Shown here: positions 37,103 through 47,473 of the stretch, one piece after another
Position numbering within the stretch: position 1 is the first letter of the stretch
How the letters are laid out: each line of letters opens with the position of its first letter
Assembly (NCBI GenBank): GCA_015680685.1
Contig: MNCI01012661.1
Span: 11,923 to 75,922 of the forward strand
Direction of reading: 5' to 3'
Source: Gnetum montanum
Lineage: Eukaryota; Streptophyta; Gnetopsida; Gnetales; Gnetaceae
DNA: 64,000 bases
The notes under the pieces: model-generated
The model's input: only the letters and a program-made list of their open reading frames with translations
Told to the model about the DNA's origin: nothing
Database searches by the model: none
Made by a program: the position numbers and the translations under genes

Positions 37103-38131
37103 TGATGAGATGCGATATTGCATAGGTTGCGATATCGCGTCATCCCCTGCGATATCGCGTATGCAATATGGCAGTCCGTCGCCAAGTCTATAAATAAGAG
37201 GTGGCTCTCTCTTGTTTCCTCATCCTAGGCTAGAAGTAGGGAAACTCTGGCAGATTGATCACTCCAGAGATAGAATATTTTCCATGTGCCCGCAGTAGGA
37301 GTCCTAAAGTGAACGGATCTTTATTCAAGCAACATTGTACCTGAACACAAGTTGTGTACGGCAATAAAGATGAACTTCCTGGATAAACCTTGTAGTGCAT
37401 GGAATAGGATTTATTTTAATGTTATTTATTGCTTTCTCTCTCTCACCCTTAATCTCCTAGAATGCGGAATGAGTACGACTTGATTACGAGCATCTAAGGA
37501 TGTGTACGGATAGTTAAGGAATCAGTTGCTCATCGCAACGCGGTATGAGTACGACTTGATTACAAGCATCTAAGTGTGACTACTTGGTAACCCAGTGGCA
37601 TATCCAGGATCTGCGCTTGGTAATCCTAGTGGTAGTCATGCACCAAGATGTGTACGGTTAGTCAAGGAATCGGCTGCTCATCACACTTAAGCTAGATTAG
37701 ATTCTCTCAACCCTTTCCTCCTAGTTAAGTGCCTCAGTATGACCACTTCGAGCATGTGCATTACGCATGGTGATCCCAGCAACGATTAGTGTTTGGTAGC
37801 CGTGGTTGCATTGGTTCAGGGTGCATACGGTAATTGGGAACGGATGCTAACACTAGGTAATTTAGACTTAGTTCATTAGTTAGACTTAGTTAGTTTCTCC
37901 AACCCTTCACCTCGATAGCATAGGAGATAAAACATAAAAGACCATAAAAATCATATACCTCGGACTTAACCATACACTGTGACAACCACAAGTAAGTCTG
38001 GGAAGACAACGAATGATTAACCCCAAGTGTTCCATGGGGTGTGTAGGCACTTAGTCTGCTGAGTTCGACCGGATCACGCGTGCTACGCTTGTTTCGTATG
38101 GTTGAGTGTAGGGGTACCTCGCCACTCATCA
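37103..38131 (+). repeat. A3 5' LTR
   Basis: TGATGAGATGCGATATTGC to GCCACTCATCA. U3 carries GCGATATCGC-type palindromes (37110-37170), a TATAAATA box at 37189-37196 and downstream R/U5 with repeated GAGTACGACTTGATTAC units (37467, 37547). It lacks about 40 bases of the U3 array present in the 3' LTR. Confidence 0.95.
37189..37196 (+). promoter_or_regulatory. LTR core promoter TATA box
   Basis: TATAAATA about 17 bases after the U3 palindrome array. The same box is at 43393 (A3 3' LTR), 49804 and 56136 (A5, minus), 63063 (A4) and 7341 (A1, minus). Conserved position suggests it is the element promoter; transcription would start 25-35 bases downstream. Confidence 0.65.
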
Positions 38132-38132
38132 T

Positions 38133-38150
38133 TGGCACCATTGTCGAGGA
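38133..38150 (+). promoter_or_regulatory. A3 primer-binding site (tRNA-Asp type)
   Basis: TGGCACCATTGTCGAGGA directly after the LTR. Differences from the tRNA-Asp complement are all G-to-A or C-to-T transitions, as expected from methylated-cytosine decay. Confidence 0.85.
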
Positions 38151-38272
38151 CTAAGTGTTTGTGTGCTGAATTGAACATAAAGGATATCACTCACATCATT
38201 GGGAGCCTAAAAGAACCTTCAGGTTAATTAAAGAAAAATTTATATAACGGTAAAATTAGCACACCGATAACA

Positions 38273-40130
38273 ATGTCTTCTTCTCATAAGAGCAACTCAC
38301 CACCTAGGGACAATACAAAGAACAGTTGGTAATCAAAAACGCATAACCAAAAGCAGCCAAGTCCTAAACAATACAAGATAGTCTATACTCATCTCGATGA
38401 GTATATTCCAAATTTTACTTTTATCCTCAATCAAGATGAACAGCTGCGATAAAGAGATTTGCAAGGTAACATAGTGTTACCTCCAAATCACACAGTTCCA
38501 AACATGCTTCTCCATGCCTTGGCACAGATTGGCATGATAGAATTATATGCTGAATACATTGCAAAAGATTTTGACTCAAGGGATTATTGTCCCACATAAG
38601 CACAACATATGAGGAACTCAAGGCAGGAGAGCCAACATACACTGTTGAAGGGAAAAGGTCTACATGTCCTTAGCAAAATAGGAGATGAGGAACCCCTTAT
38701 AACGGGTTCTTTAGCAAATGATGTTCCCCCTCCTAACAATGGTGAAGAGGTTGGGTATCAGAACCTACGATCAATGATACATAACCCTAGTTCTGATGCC
38801 TGTGAACACCAACTGTTCATAGAGGAAACAACCACTCATGATAAGGACCGGCACTTAGATCGTCACCACGATCGGGGCCATAGCAGCCAAAGAGAAGGTA
38901 GGAAGCATCGTCATGGCGATGGTTCTCCTTCATCTTCTCCTTCTTCACATCATTCACCCTCTCCTTCCACATCTGGGTGCAATCGTCACGAGCATAATGA
39001 AGAGGATAAAAGTAAGAGAAATGAGAGACCTCGATGAGAGAGTCGAGAGAGAGGACAAGGGCATGAACGAAGGGAAAGTAGGGAATAATAGAGACATCAT
39101 AGGCATCATGAAAGAGATGATCATGATGACCTCCTACTTGCAACCCGAAGTATGCTTGATATAACAGAGGTAGTTAGAATTCCCACAAGGCATTTAAAAG
39201 ATAGTCAGATCAGGCATTTAGACATGAACAACATCCCATGATTTGAAGGGGGATACAACATAGATCCACAAAATCATTTACAAGCATTCCATGATGCCTG
39301 CACCTTGTAAAACATTGAGAACAAGTGGAAGAAACTTAAGTTGTTTCCCAGGACACTCATCAAGGAAGTAGAGAGCTGGTACCGGTCCTTAGAACCAGAA
39401 ACCATTAGGAAGTGGAGTACGATATTAGAACTGTTCAACGATAAGTATCAGACGTACTCCAGAGTGTCCAATTTGCTTAAGAAGATCCAAGGATGGAAGC
39501 AAGGAAATCATGAACCCTTGGATGCTGCCATGGCCCACTACTACACATTGTTACATCATTGCTCGGGCTACGGATACACACAGCAGGATCAACTTTGCCA
39601 CATCGTAGATGGGCTAAGGCATGAGACTAGAAGAACCCTTGGGACTTATGCCCAAGGGAGACTATCACAACTTAGAGCCCATGAAGTTCATCACTTGTTG
39701 GAATAAGTAGTAAAAGAAGAAGGGGAGCTACACAAAAGGGAAAGTGTGGAAGAATACAACCATGACCCCTCCCTTTAAAAGAAGGGAGTGAAATTTTTTG
39801 ATGAGGAGGATGAGTCACCACTCGAGGAGTTGGTGAACAGAAAAACCTTGCCAATTCAAAAATTAACAATAGAAGTAGCGGCTAAGGTAGATGATGTATG
39901 GAGTTCCTTAGACTCTAAAATTAAAACTGTCTTAAAAATTGTAAAAGAGTCTAAGGTAGAACAAAGTAGTGACAAAGGTAACAAAAAGTAGAGAGATTTA
40001 GGCCCTACACATAACAAGGGTAAGGGGAAAATCACTAACTCCAATGTGGTTGTGGATTCAGAAACAAACGATGATGGTGGATGTGAGATCTACCACTATG
40101 ACCATCCTAAGGGATGTTGCCCAATCATCT
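38273..40130 (+). pseudogene. gag: A3 gag
   Basis: Starts at ATG 38273 (MSSSHKSNSPPRDNTKN), which aligns with A5 (MPSSHKSNSPP) and A4 (MSPSSYESVSLP). N-terminal block DEYIPNFTFILNQDEQLR; a His/Arg/Ser-rich middle (DRHHDRGHSSQREGRKHRHG); capsid core LDMNNIP.FEGGYNIDPQNH, LQAFHDACTL, SWYRSLEPETIRKWSTILEL; then LDAAMAHYYTLLHHCSGYGY and HIVDGLRHETRRTL; and nucleocapsid CEIYHYDHPKGCCP, in which the second knuckle Cys is replaced by Tyr. About 620 residues if intact. Roughly eight stops or frame breaks interrupt it. Confidence 0.85.
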
Positions 40131-40374
40131 GACATCTACGAGAGTCTGGGATGTATGCACTTAATCCAAGACTTAATCAACGGCAAATAGCCGTAGGTTA
40201 CCTTATCCCCAAGGTAACTCAAGGCAGTTCCACCAACCATTAACGCATTATCTAAGTGGAACTCCACCACAACCCATTAGACAACATCAGTAGTGGTAAT
40301 ACCCATAGTCATGGGGGATGCCATTGCCAAAACATTAGTACCCTTACCAGCAACTTGACCCTTATGGATATTAT

Positions 40375-41259
40375 GTGCAGNGAGACACTCCATACCCACA
40401 CCATCCTCCAAATCCATCTGCACCTCTTCCACAAGTAGTTCCCATAACACCTCCTGCTCCAACAATGCAAGGGGAACTTCCTACTCAACCGCAGCAACGT
40501 CACACTGCGAGAGCTATAAATATTCAACCTGCTACTGGTTCTGACAACTGTAAAAAGAGAAGACCCTTCTTTAGAACCAAAAGCCTAGACAAACTCTCAC
40601 AACAACAAGCGGTTGAGCCCATGTACACTCCTCCACCATCTAACACTTCGGAGTACCCTTCAGTCCAATGGAGCTTAATGCATACAATTATGTTAACGCA
40701 TACTGTAACCGATTGGATCAAGATAGGCCACCTTCCCAGGAAACTAACTGATCCTGGAAGTCCCTTAATCTACCTTCAAGTCATCGGAAATGAACCACAT
40801 AGGGCTCTTCTTGACTTAGGTTCCGGAGTCAACTTAATTTCACAAGAGATGTATCATGCTTGAAACCTGCCCCAACTTAAGAAGAGCAACATTCAACTAG
40901 AGTTGGTAGACCAGTCCATCACCATTCCCTTGGGGTTGGTGGAGGAAATAATTACCATTGTGTGTGATTGTTCTTACCCAGCTAATTTCCTGGTGATTGA
41001 AGTCAACAACAACGAAGGGGACTTCCCAATTATAATGGGAAGGGCATGGATTAGTACAGTAGACACATGCCTTAGGATCTACGATCTTTCCTTGGAAATC
41101 TCTAAGATAAATATTTATGGAAAGATCAAGAAGAGGAAAGTTCCACGCATAACATACAGTGATTCATTGGGTGATGACATGGAGGAAATGCCTCCATGTA
41201 ATAGGTGTGCCCTTGAATTTTTGAAACAAAGATGCCTGTATGTAGCAACCACACAATAA
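40375..41259 (+). pseudogene. A3 aspartic protease (Athila type)
   Basis: Follows gag after a proline-rich linker. The retroviral-type protease cuts the element polyprotein. Readable: HTVTDWIKIGHLPRKLTDPG, then EPHRALLDLGSGVNLISQEM, in which the active-site DSG is changed to DLG, so catalysis is doubtful. After a single stop at 40861: VDQSITIPLGLVEEIITIVC, ANFLVIEVNNNEGDFPIIMG and RAWISTVDTCLRI. This PLGLVE...VDFLVI....PIIMGR layout is typical of Athila/Tat plant elements. Two frames, 40375-40863 and 40903-41259, are otherwise open. Confidence 0.85.
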
Positions 41260-41520
41260 GTAGTAGACACCCTGTGGTTGAAAGCTACTAGAAGGAGCAA
41301 CCAAATATGCATGGAACGAACTGAGGCACTAACCCATGCCAACAATGGAGGCATAGACACATTGGAATATGAGCTTCTCCAACTTCCACCCTTTAATCTA
41401 AGATCATCAATTTGGAGAAGTTGGACACTTCTTAGAAATTCAAATAGGCGCTCATGATTTCAGATCTCTCCGTTTCCACTCAGTCATGGGGGAGATGGCC
41501 ACCTATGCTAATCATATGGG
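41260..41520 (+). pseudogene. A3 fused pol tail carrying the internal deletion
   Basis: Starts with the pre-RT connector (TDTLEYELLQLPPFNLRSSI equivalent). At about 41440-41462 it jumps straight to the end of pol (FPLSHGGDGHLC-like). In A4 these two parts are at about 58170 and 61030, so about 2.85 kb coding RT, RNase H and integrase is missing. A5 has the same junction. Confidence 0.85.
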
Positions 41521-43257
41521 GCCCTCAGTTCTTTTTTTATTTTTATTTTTACACATTTTTGTTTTACATGTTTTTGTTTTACACATTTTTGTTTTACAAA
41601 TTTCTTTAACTTTTCTTGTTTTTGTTTTACAAATTTCTTTAACTTTTCTTATTTTTGTTTTACAACATCGTTATACTTTTTCATTTTTTTATATGTGTGT
41701 GTGTGTGTGTGTATCCACCCTGTAAGCTTGTCACCCAATAAGTGTTTGGAATGATGGTATGAACTGTTTTCATATTGATTGCTAATGTTTGGTTTTTACC
41801 TTTAAGTCACAATGTTGATACTAAGGTATGTTTCTTTTGATATGGAAGGCAATGAGTTCACTCCATCCATCCATCCACCAAGTTCTATGGTCTCTCTTGG
41901 CTTGGAAATGTACAGTCCCCTTCTAATAAGAACTTTAACGAATCGGTGACTGGGCATTTCTCAAACTAAGGAAGGACTCAAGGATTGAAATGGGTGTGAC
42001 TTCAAGGGAACTTGATGCTTTTGTGTTGGTCGTTCTCTTGGGTGCTTGGATGTTTTCTTTTTGAGTTTTCTTGTCGTTCCGATGCTACCCCAACTATCGA
42101 AAGTAGAGATAATAAAAATAAAAAGTATTTGCATGGTGTGGTTCTCACCCATAAAAACACAAAACATTAAAAAAAAACTAAGTGAGAATTCAAAGCACAC
42201 CCCTTAGACGAAATAAACTTGGGCTACAAGCACTAGTTATGGAACCAAAAGTGTTCCCTCTAACTAAGGCCCTTCTCGCTTCCCATTCTCTCCTTTTTTT
42301 TGTCGAAATGGTGGTGACTCTTGGGGAAGGCATCCTTGTTATCCAAGTGGATGGTTTAGCCGAATGCATTGATGCGAAGTCACTAGATGTGGTTGGTTTG
42401 AGGCTAGACTTGAAATGGGATTTGCTAAGTCACATTAATCATGAACTACACAAGGGGTTGTACCCCACCTTGTTCTTAAGATTCCGTTCCATTCTATTCT
42501 CTCCATCCTTCTCTCCATTGTTCACCTCATTGCNNNNNNNNNNNNNNNNNNNNNNNNNNNNNNNNNNNNNNNNNNNNNNNNNNNNNNNNATAGTTGTCCC
42601 TTTTTATCTATCTTTCTTACTCTTTTTCTTTTTCCATTCTAACGCTACCGGAGGTTCGTGATTAGTCATGGGGCTATGGGGCCAGATTTTTTCGATTTTC
42701 TCTTAGCCCCGAATTTTTTCAATTCTTTCCTAACCCCTACACCTTCGATAGTCATCATTAATATATCTCTAGACCCGTAATCAGCCATACCACAACCCAA
42801 CCAATGGACTTATACTGAAGTAAGGTATTACCCACATTGAAATTCATCTACCCTTGCTAATACAAGACTGTGTTGTGTGTGCAGATGGCAATCATGCAAC
42901 AACAGACCGAATCTGGAAGGAACGCTTGGAATGGAGCAGTGCTAAAAGTAGCTATGCAAGGAGCAAGATCAATGATGCGCTTATGGATGGACAACAAAAG
43001 GTGCAATCTTGGCGTTGGCAGCAGCAAGACTTCTTCTCTCTTCTTCTCTCCTCTTCTCTCTTCTCTTTTCTCTCAACTGTCAAATGAGGCCTAATGTCAA
43101 TGTAATAAGGTGTTCACCCTTGTTGTCATGAACATTAGTTGTTGACTCTTGTAATGATGAACCGTTCACATGTCATCCCATTAGATCCATTTGAGTCAAT
43201 AATCCCATACCTTCCCAATATTTTCTAAGGAACTCAAGGATGAGTTTTCATTCAGTC
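41521..43257 (+). other. A3 3' untranslated region
   Basis: No supported protein. It has a T-rich tandem stretch (TTTTTGTTTTACA units, 41550-41665), a (TG)n run at 41694-41712, and blocks shared with A4 and A5: GGTTTTTACCTTTAAGTCAC (41790), GAGAATTCAAAGCACACCCC (42184) and TAACGCTACCGGAGGTTCG (42640). A gap of 56 N is at 42534-42589. The open frame 42182-42661 is not conserved as protein in A4 or A5. Confidence 0.6.
41694..41712. repeat. (TG)n microsatellite
   Basis: Nine and a half TG units. The reverse (AC)n run at about 51689-51701 in A5 is the same site, so the repeat is inherited with the element. Confidence 0.9.
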
Positions 43258-43266
43258 ATGGGGGTA
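43258..43266 (+). promoter_or_regulatory. A3 polypurine tract
   Basis: ATGGGGGTA directly before TGATGAG. The motif TCAGTCATGGGGGTA is shared with A4 (62939-62951) and, in reverse, A5 (49916-49930). Confidence 0.8.
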
Positions 43267-44335
43267 TGATGAGATGCAATATCGCATAGGCCTCGATATC
43301 GCGTATATCACATCCCATGTGATATCTCGTACGCGATATTGCATCGTCCCCTGCGATATCGTGTACACAATATCGCGGTCCACCGCCAAGTCTATAAATA
43401 AGAGGCGACTCTCCCTTGTTTCCTCATCCTAGGCTAGAAGTAGGAAAACTCTGGCAGATTGATCACTCCAGAGATAGAATATTTTCCATGTGCCCGCAGT
43501 AGGAGTCCTAAAGTAAATGGATCTTTATTCAAGCAACATTGTACCTGAACACAAGTTATGTACAACAATAAAGATGAACTTCCTGGATAAACCTTGCAGT
43601 GCATGGAATAGGATTTATTTTAATGTTATTTATTGCTTTCTCTCTCTCACCCTTAAACTCCTAGAATGCGGAATGAGTATGACTTGATTACAAGCATCTA
43701 AGGATGTGTATGGATAGTCAAGGAATCGGCTGCTCATCGCAACGCGGTATGAGTACAACTTAATTACGAGCATATAAGTGTGACTACTTGGTAACCCAGT
43801 GGCGTATCCAAGATCTATGCTTGGTAATCCCAATGGTAGTCGTGCACTAATATGTGTACGGTTAGTCAAGGGATCGGCTGCTCATCGCACTTAGGATAGA
43901 TTATATTCTCTCAACCCTTTCCTCCTAGTTAAGTGCCTCAGTACGACCAGTTCGAGCACATGCATTACGCGTGGTGATCCCAGCAACGAGTAGCGTTTGG
44001 TAGCTGTGGTTGCATCGGTTCAGGGTGTGTACGGTAAGTGGGAATGGATGCTGAAGCTAGGTAATTTAGACTTAGTTCATTAGTTAGAGTTAGTTAGTTT
44101 CTCCAACCCTTCACCTTGATAGCATAGGAGATAAAACATAAAAGACCATAAAAATCATATACCTCAAACTTACTTAACCATACACCGTGACAACCACAAG
44201 TCTGGAAAGACAACGAATGATTAACCCCAAGTGTTCCATGGGACGTGTAGGCACTTAGTCTGCGGAGTTCGACTGGATCGTGTGTGCTATGCTCATTTCG
44301 TATGGTTGAGTATAGGGGTACCTTGCCACTCATCA
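43267..44335 (+). repeat. A3 3' LTR
   Basis: TGATGAGATGCAATATCGC to GCCACTCATCA, 1069 bp against 1029 bp for the 5' LTR. Most substitutions against the 5' LTR are transitions. TATAAATA at 43393-43400. Confidence 0.95.
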
Positions 44336-44340
44336 TAAGT
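44336..44340. repeat. A3 target-site duplication, right copy (TAAGT)
   Basis: Second copy of the TAAGT that flanks A3; T1 LTR sequence resumes directly after it. Confidence 0.92.
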
Positions 44341-44797
44341 CTATGGAATCTCACTCTATTTCTAATTTTCTTGTGGAACTTTTCCTCTTGGGAAAATTAG
44401 GAGTAGATTGGTAGAATTATGCTCAAACATTTTTGCAAAATTTTATTTGTTATAAGTAGGTAATATAAGGATCGTATAGACTAAGTGATTGAAAAAAATA
44501 GAAATCTTTAACAATTGACAGTATTTGACAAAGTTAGCCGAATCTCTTTTATGATAGCCAATTATAGTTTTATACACAACCCAATCATTTCAACATTCGC
44601 AATAGCAAACACATACTCATGTTTAGTATGTTTCATAACTACTGAGTTTATTTGGAGGTATCTAGGCCTTGGTGTTGCTAAAAACCAACAAACACGTAAA
44701 CCTTGTTTGAAGAATACCTTTGATCTTATGACCTCCTAAAGCTCATGAGACCGTGAGGTCTCCACGTTGGCAATCTAGTCCCAAATGGTTGTCAACA
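44341..44797 (+). repeat. T1 3' LTR, part 2 (after A3)
   Basis: Continues the T1 LTR (CTATGGAATCTCACTC... aligned with 27392 onward) to the terminal GTTGTCAACA, matching the 5' LTR end GGTCACCAACA. Confidence 0.92.
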
Positions 44798-44802
44798 ATT
44801 AG
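44798..44802. repeat. T1 target-site duplication, right copy (ATTAG)
   Basis: Second copy of ATTAG; the A2 protease sequence resumes directly after it. Confidence 0.9.
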
Positions 44803-46921
44803 GAAGTCCTCTTTACGATTGTAGATATGGATCACTAGAAAATCTACTAGATATGACCATCCACTAATAGTGGTCATAATATCCTTCACTAACCCCAAAG
44901 AAATAATGATGGATTGGTTGCAAGCTCTAACCTAATATTGCATTTTTTAAGTGGAGGTAGGTTTCATGTTTTGTACATTTCTTGGAAAATTAAGTTTACT
45001 ATAAAACCTAAATTTAACAAAGCTTTACATGAATCATTTCTTGTAATCTAAAAATAAATTATATGGCTCCCATGATCATTTCTTTTCCTAAGAAGGTATT
45101 TTTCCTTTATCTAATCTATAATTGCTTATGTTTACATGACAATTTGGACATTTTGAGATTTCCAAATTTTCTAATTTGAAGGCAATTCAGTAGATGTCCC
45201 TTGGGTAACTTGATAAACATTTGTGACTATTGATGCTTGTGATGGATTGGGTGGACTGTTGGGCATAAAAAATGATCTTTTCCGAGTCTAATGCTCAGAA
45301 CCATTTGATTGTTGTGCACTCATAAGTTTACTACTCTTGTGACATTATGCTACTAAGGCTACAAAGATATTTAGGCTCTCATAGGTGGTTCAAGTAGTAA
45401 AGAAGCAGATGCTTGAGGTGTATAGTACTATTGTAGGTGATGAGTATAAGTGAAAGAGGATTCAATGCATGGAGTGGTAGGTTGATGGTATTTAGAGGAT
45501 GAAGGAAAATAATTTTAGAAAGAAGAGTGGATTGTAAAATCACTCAGTAACATAGGTTGCTAGACATACTAACCATATGGGTTTGGTTGGCAATAAGGAT
45601 ACTACTATCTTGGTGGTGGCATCCCCCACAATTATGGATTTTCCCATTGATGATAATAGTTTTGAGGTTGAGGAAACATTCCACTTGGCTACTAGTTCTA
45701 CTAATGGAACTATTTCTTATAATTACCTTAAGGATAAGGCAACCACATGGGTGGTTGTCTCTTAATAAGCCTTGGATTTAAGATAGAAATCTTAGACACT
45801 TGAAAATGTAATAGGATGGGACAATATCTCTTGGGATGGTCATACTAACATATGTCATACCCTTCATTGTCTATATCAAAATCTACAACCTCTTCTACTA
45901 TTGTAGTCTTACCTTTTTGTTGATAATAGTCCCTTATTGTGTTTTTCTTTATTTTTTTATCCTTGTCCCTATTTCTTTGTTCCATTGTCTCTCTACCATT
46001 TTAAGTGTTATCTAGAACTTCTCATGCAAGAAGTCTCACATCTTACCTACCTTCACTAATATTTCTATGATAGATTTGTGAATTAGCAAGGTATTTCTCT
46101 ACATAATCTTCTCTAATGGTATTTCTTCCTCTAGATCATAGAGAGGTACCACCTTTTTGAAAATGAAGGAATATTTGTTATACTCCTTTATACTTTCTCT
46201 CTTTTTCAACTCTTCTTCTTTTTCTACCTATTCAATAAACTTTTGGATCTAATGGGCTCTCGTCTCTGATAGTCTTCATTGAGCATAGACCCCAAAAGTG
46301 TCCCTAGTTTTGTTTATGAGTCCATCTATAATGTATTGAAGTTGTTTCTTTTAAGAGAAACCATGGCCTAGGCACCAATGTAGCAATGAATAATATCTAC
46401 ATAAGTCTACATCAAGGAATTCATGATTATCCTACTTCCATCCTTAAATTTTTTTCCTCAGATTGAACACCCTAAAGTACATTTGATATTTGTCATTAAA
46501 TAGTTCTAACATCATAGTCTATCTATAGATAGATTCTGGTTCCAAGGACTATTACCAACTTTTAGCTTTTTTTATGAGTATCTTAAGGAACAATTTGAGC
46601 TTCTCATAGTCATTCACAATGTTCTACAAGACATGACATCATAGAAAGTTTACAAATAATGTTGCTAATCAGCATTGTAGCTTTCTTCAAATTTAGAGAT
46701 GTTGTCCATGTTAAGTCATTTGATTTGGCTATTCCTTTAATGCTTGATAGGAATATAGACTACCTCCTTGATGTTAATCATACTTTTGGTAGCAAGCAGT
46801 GGTTCATCATAGTAATTTTATTCATCATAGCCTTTCTCATGGCCACATGTTCTATGATGTAACTTGCTATGCATTCTTTCTTGGTGGTACTCCCTTTCAT
46901 CTTGTTGTTATCTATGTTCTC
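44803..46921 (-). pseudogene. gag: A2 gag and protease N-part relic
   Basis: Minus strand. The low-coordinate end (44803-45060) matches the A5 protease at about 52330-52560: TGATGGATTGGTTGCAAGCTC against TGATGGACTGGTTTGCCAGC. Then comes a proline/glycine-rich linker (45230-45760) and the nucleocapsid remnant YDHPKRYCPIL (about 45850). Capsid parts with many stops extend to 46676-46921, where ...HFRSNQIK-type residues precede NMDNISKFEESY, the equivalent of LDMNNIPQFEGGY. It is cut at the N at 46922. No function can remain. Confidence 0.75.
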
Positions 46922-46922
46922 N

Positions 46923-47472
46923 CCAATATCACAGACCCAATATCATGGCCCCAATATCATAGCTCATTAGCAAGCAACCAAGGTAAAGGAAGAGTTGATC
47001 CTAGAACCAAGGAGACCTCAAGGTCAAGGTCTCCTAGTCCTCAAACAAGAGAACAACCTAGGGACCACAGAAGAAAAGTAAGTCAAGATAAGTCTCCTAG
47101 CTCTTCATCTTTTCCATCCACTTCATCCTCTTGCTTTGATGAGGGGGAGCATAATCAAAATCAAATGGGAAATGGTCATGGCTAAGGTAAAGATGATAAA
47201 AGACCCCATCATAGAGATGGAAGAAGAGAACATAGATAACAACAAGATGAAAGGGAGTACCACCAAGAAAGAATGCATAGCAAGTTACATCATAGAACAT
47301 GTGGCCATGAGAAAGGCTATGATGAATAAAATTACTATGATGAACCACTGCTTGCTACCAAAAGTATGATTAACATCAAGGAGGTAGTCTATATTCCTAT
47401 CAAGCATTAAAGGAATAGCCAAATCAAATGACTTAACATGGACAACATCTCTAAATTTGAAGAAAGCTACAA
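46923..47472. other. 550-base block, probably a misoriented contig
   Basis: Bounded by single N at 46922 and 47473. Its last 245 bases (47228-47472) are the exact reverse complement, as far as I can check by eye, of 46676-46921. Its first 47 bases, reversed, read TAATGAGCTATGATATTGGG, the start of an A4-type LTR (A4 3' LTR: TGATGAGCTATGATATCAGG). Flipped, the block would overlap the A2 gag, extend it through SRSPSPQTREQPRDHRRK and run into the A4 5' LTR. See findings. Confidence 0.75.
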
Positions 47473-47473
47473 N

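Larger units (their letters stand above)
37103..44335 (+). mobile_element. A3: gag-protease-only Athila-like element
   Basis: Complete insertion of 7233 bp: 5' LTR 37103-38131, tRNA-Asp-type primer site, gag, protease, a short fused pol tail, about 1.7 kb of 3' untranslated region, polypurine tract, and 3' LTR 43267-44335. Bounded by TAAGT duplications inside the T1 3' LTR. RT, RNase H and integrase are absent; the junction (about 41440-41462) is the same as in A5. It therefore needed enzymes from an autonomous relative. Gap of 56 N at 42534-42589 and single N at 40381. Confidence 0.95.
24902..44797 (+). mobile_element. T1: Tat-like Ty3 element with 2.9 kb LTRs, interrupted by A3
   Basis: LTRs begin TGTTGG and end CCAACA/TCAACA. 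The 5' LTR is 24902-27846 (2945 bp). The 3' LTR is 34629-37102 plus 44341-44797 (2931 bp once A3 and one TAAGT copy are removed). The internal part is 27847-34628: tRNA-Asn-type primer site, gag, a gap, an RNase H-like domain, RT, native RNase H, integrase, a long 3' region and a polypurine tract. Flanked by ATTAG duplications inside the A2 protease. Sampled LTR segments differ by very roughly a tenth of positions, and the ORFs have many stops: old and inactive. Confidence 0.92.
17185..46921 (-). mobile_element. A2: oldest Athila-like host element, split by T1
   Basis: Minus strand. Pieces in element order: gag and protease N-part at 46921-44803, then (after the T1 insertion at 44797-24902) protease C-part, RT, RNase H and integrase at 24896-21690, a 3' untranslated region to about 18004, and the 3' LTR at 18003-17185. 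The ATTAG duplication at 24897-24901 and 44798-44802 proves the two pol/gag halves were once contiguous. Its 5' LTR is not present; its gag is cut near 46921, where the assembly becomes unreliable (see 46923-47472). Every coding part is full of stops. Confidence 0.8.

Noticed and set aside
41486-41725. 79-residue Phe/Leu-rich frame that looks like membrane segments
   Set aside because: It is the translation of tandem TTTTTGTTTTACA and TG repeats and is not conserved in A4 or A5.
42182-42661. 159-residue frame in the A3 3' region
   Set aside because: It spans the 56-N gap and its A4 and A5 counterparts are full of stops in the same frame.
46676-47472. Inverted repeat as a natural hairpin, foldback element or inverted-repeat RNA source
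   Set aside because: The arms look identical while everything around is highly diverged, and both edges coincide with N. An assembly error is the simpler reading.
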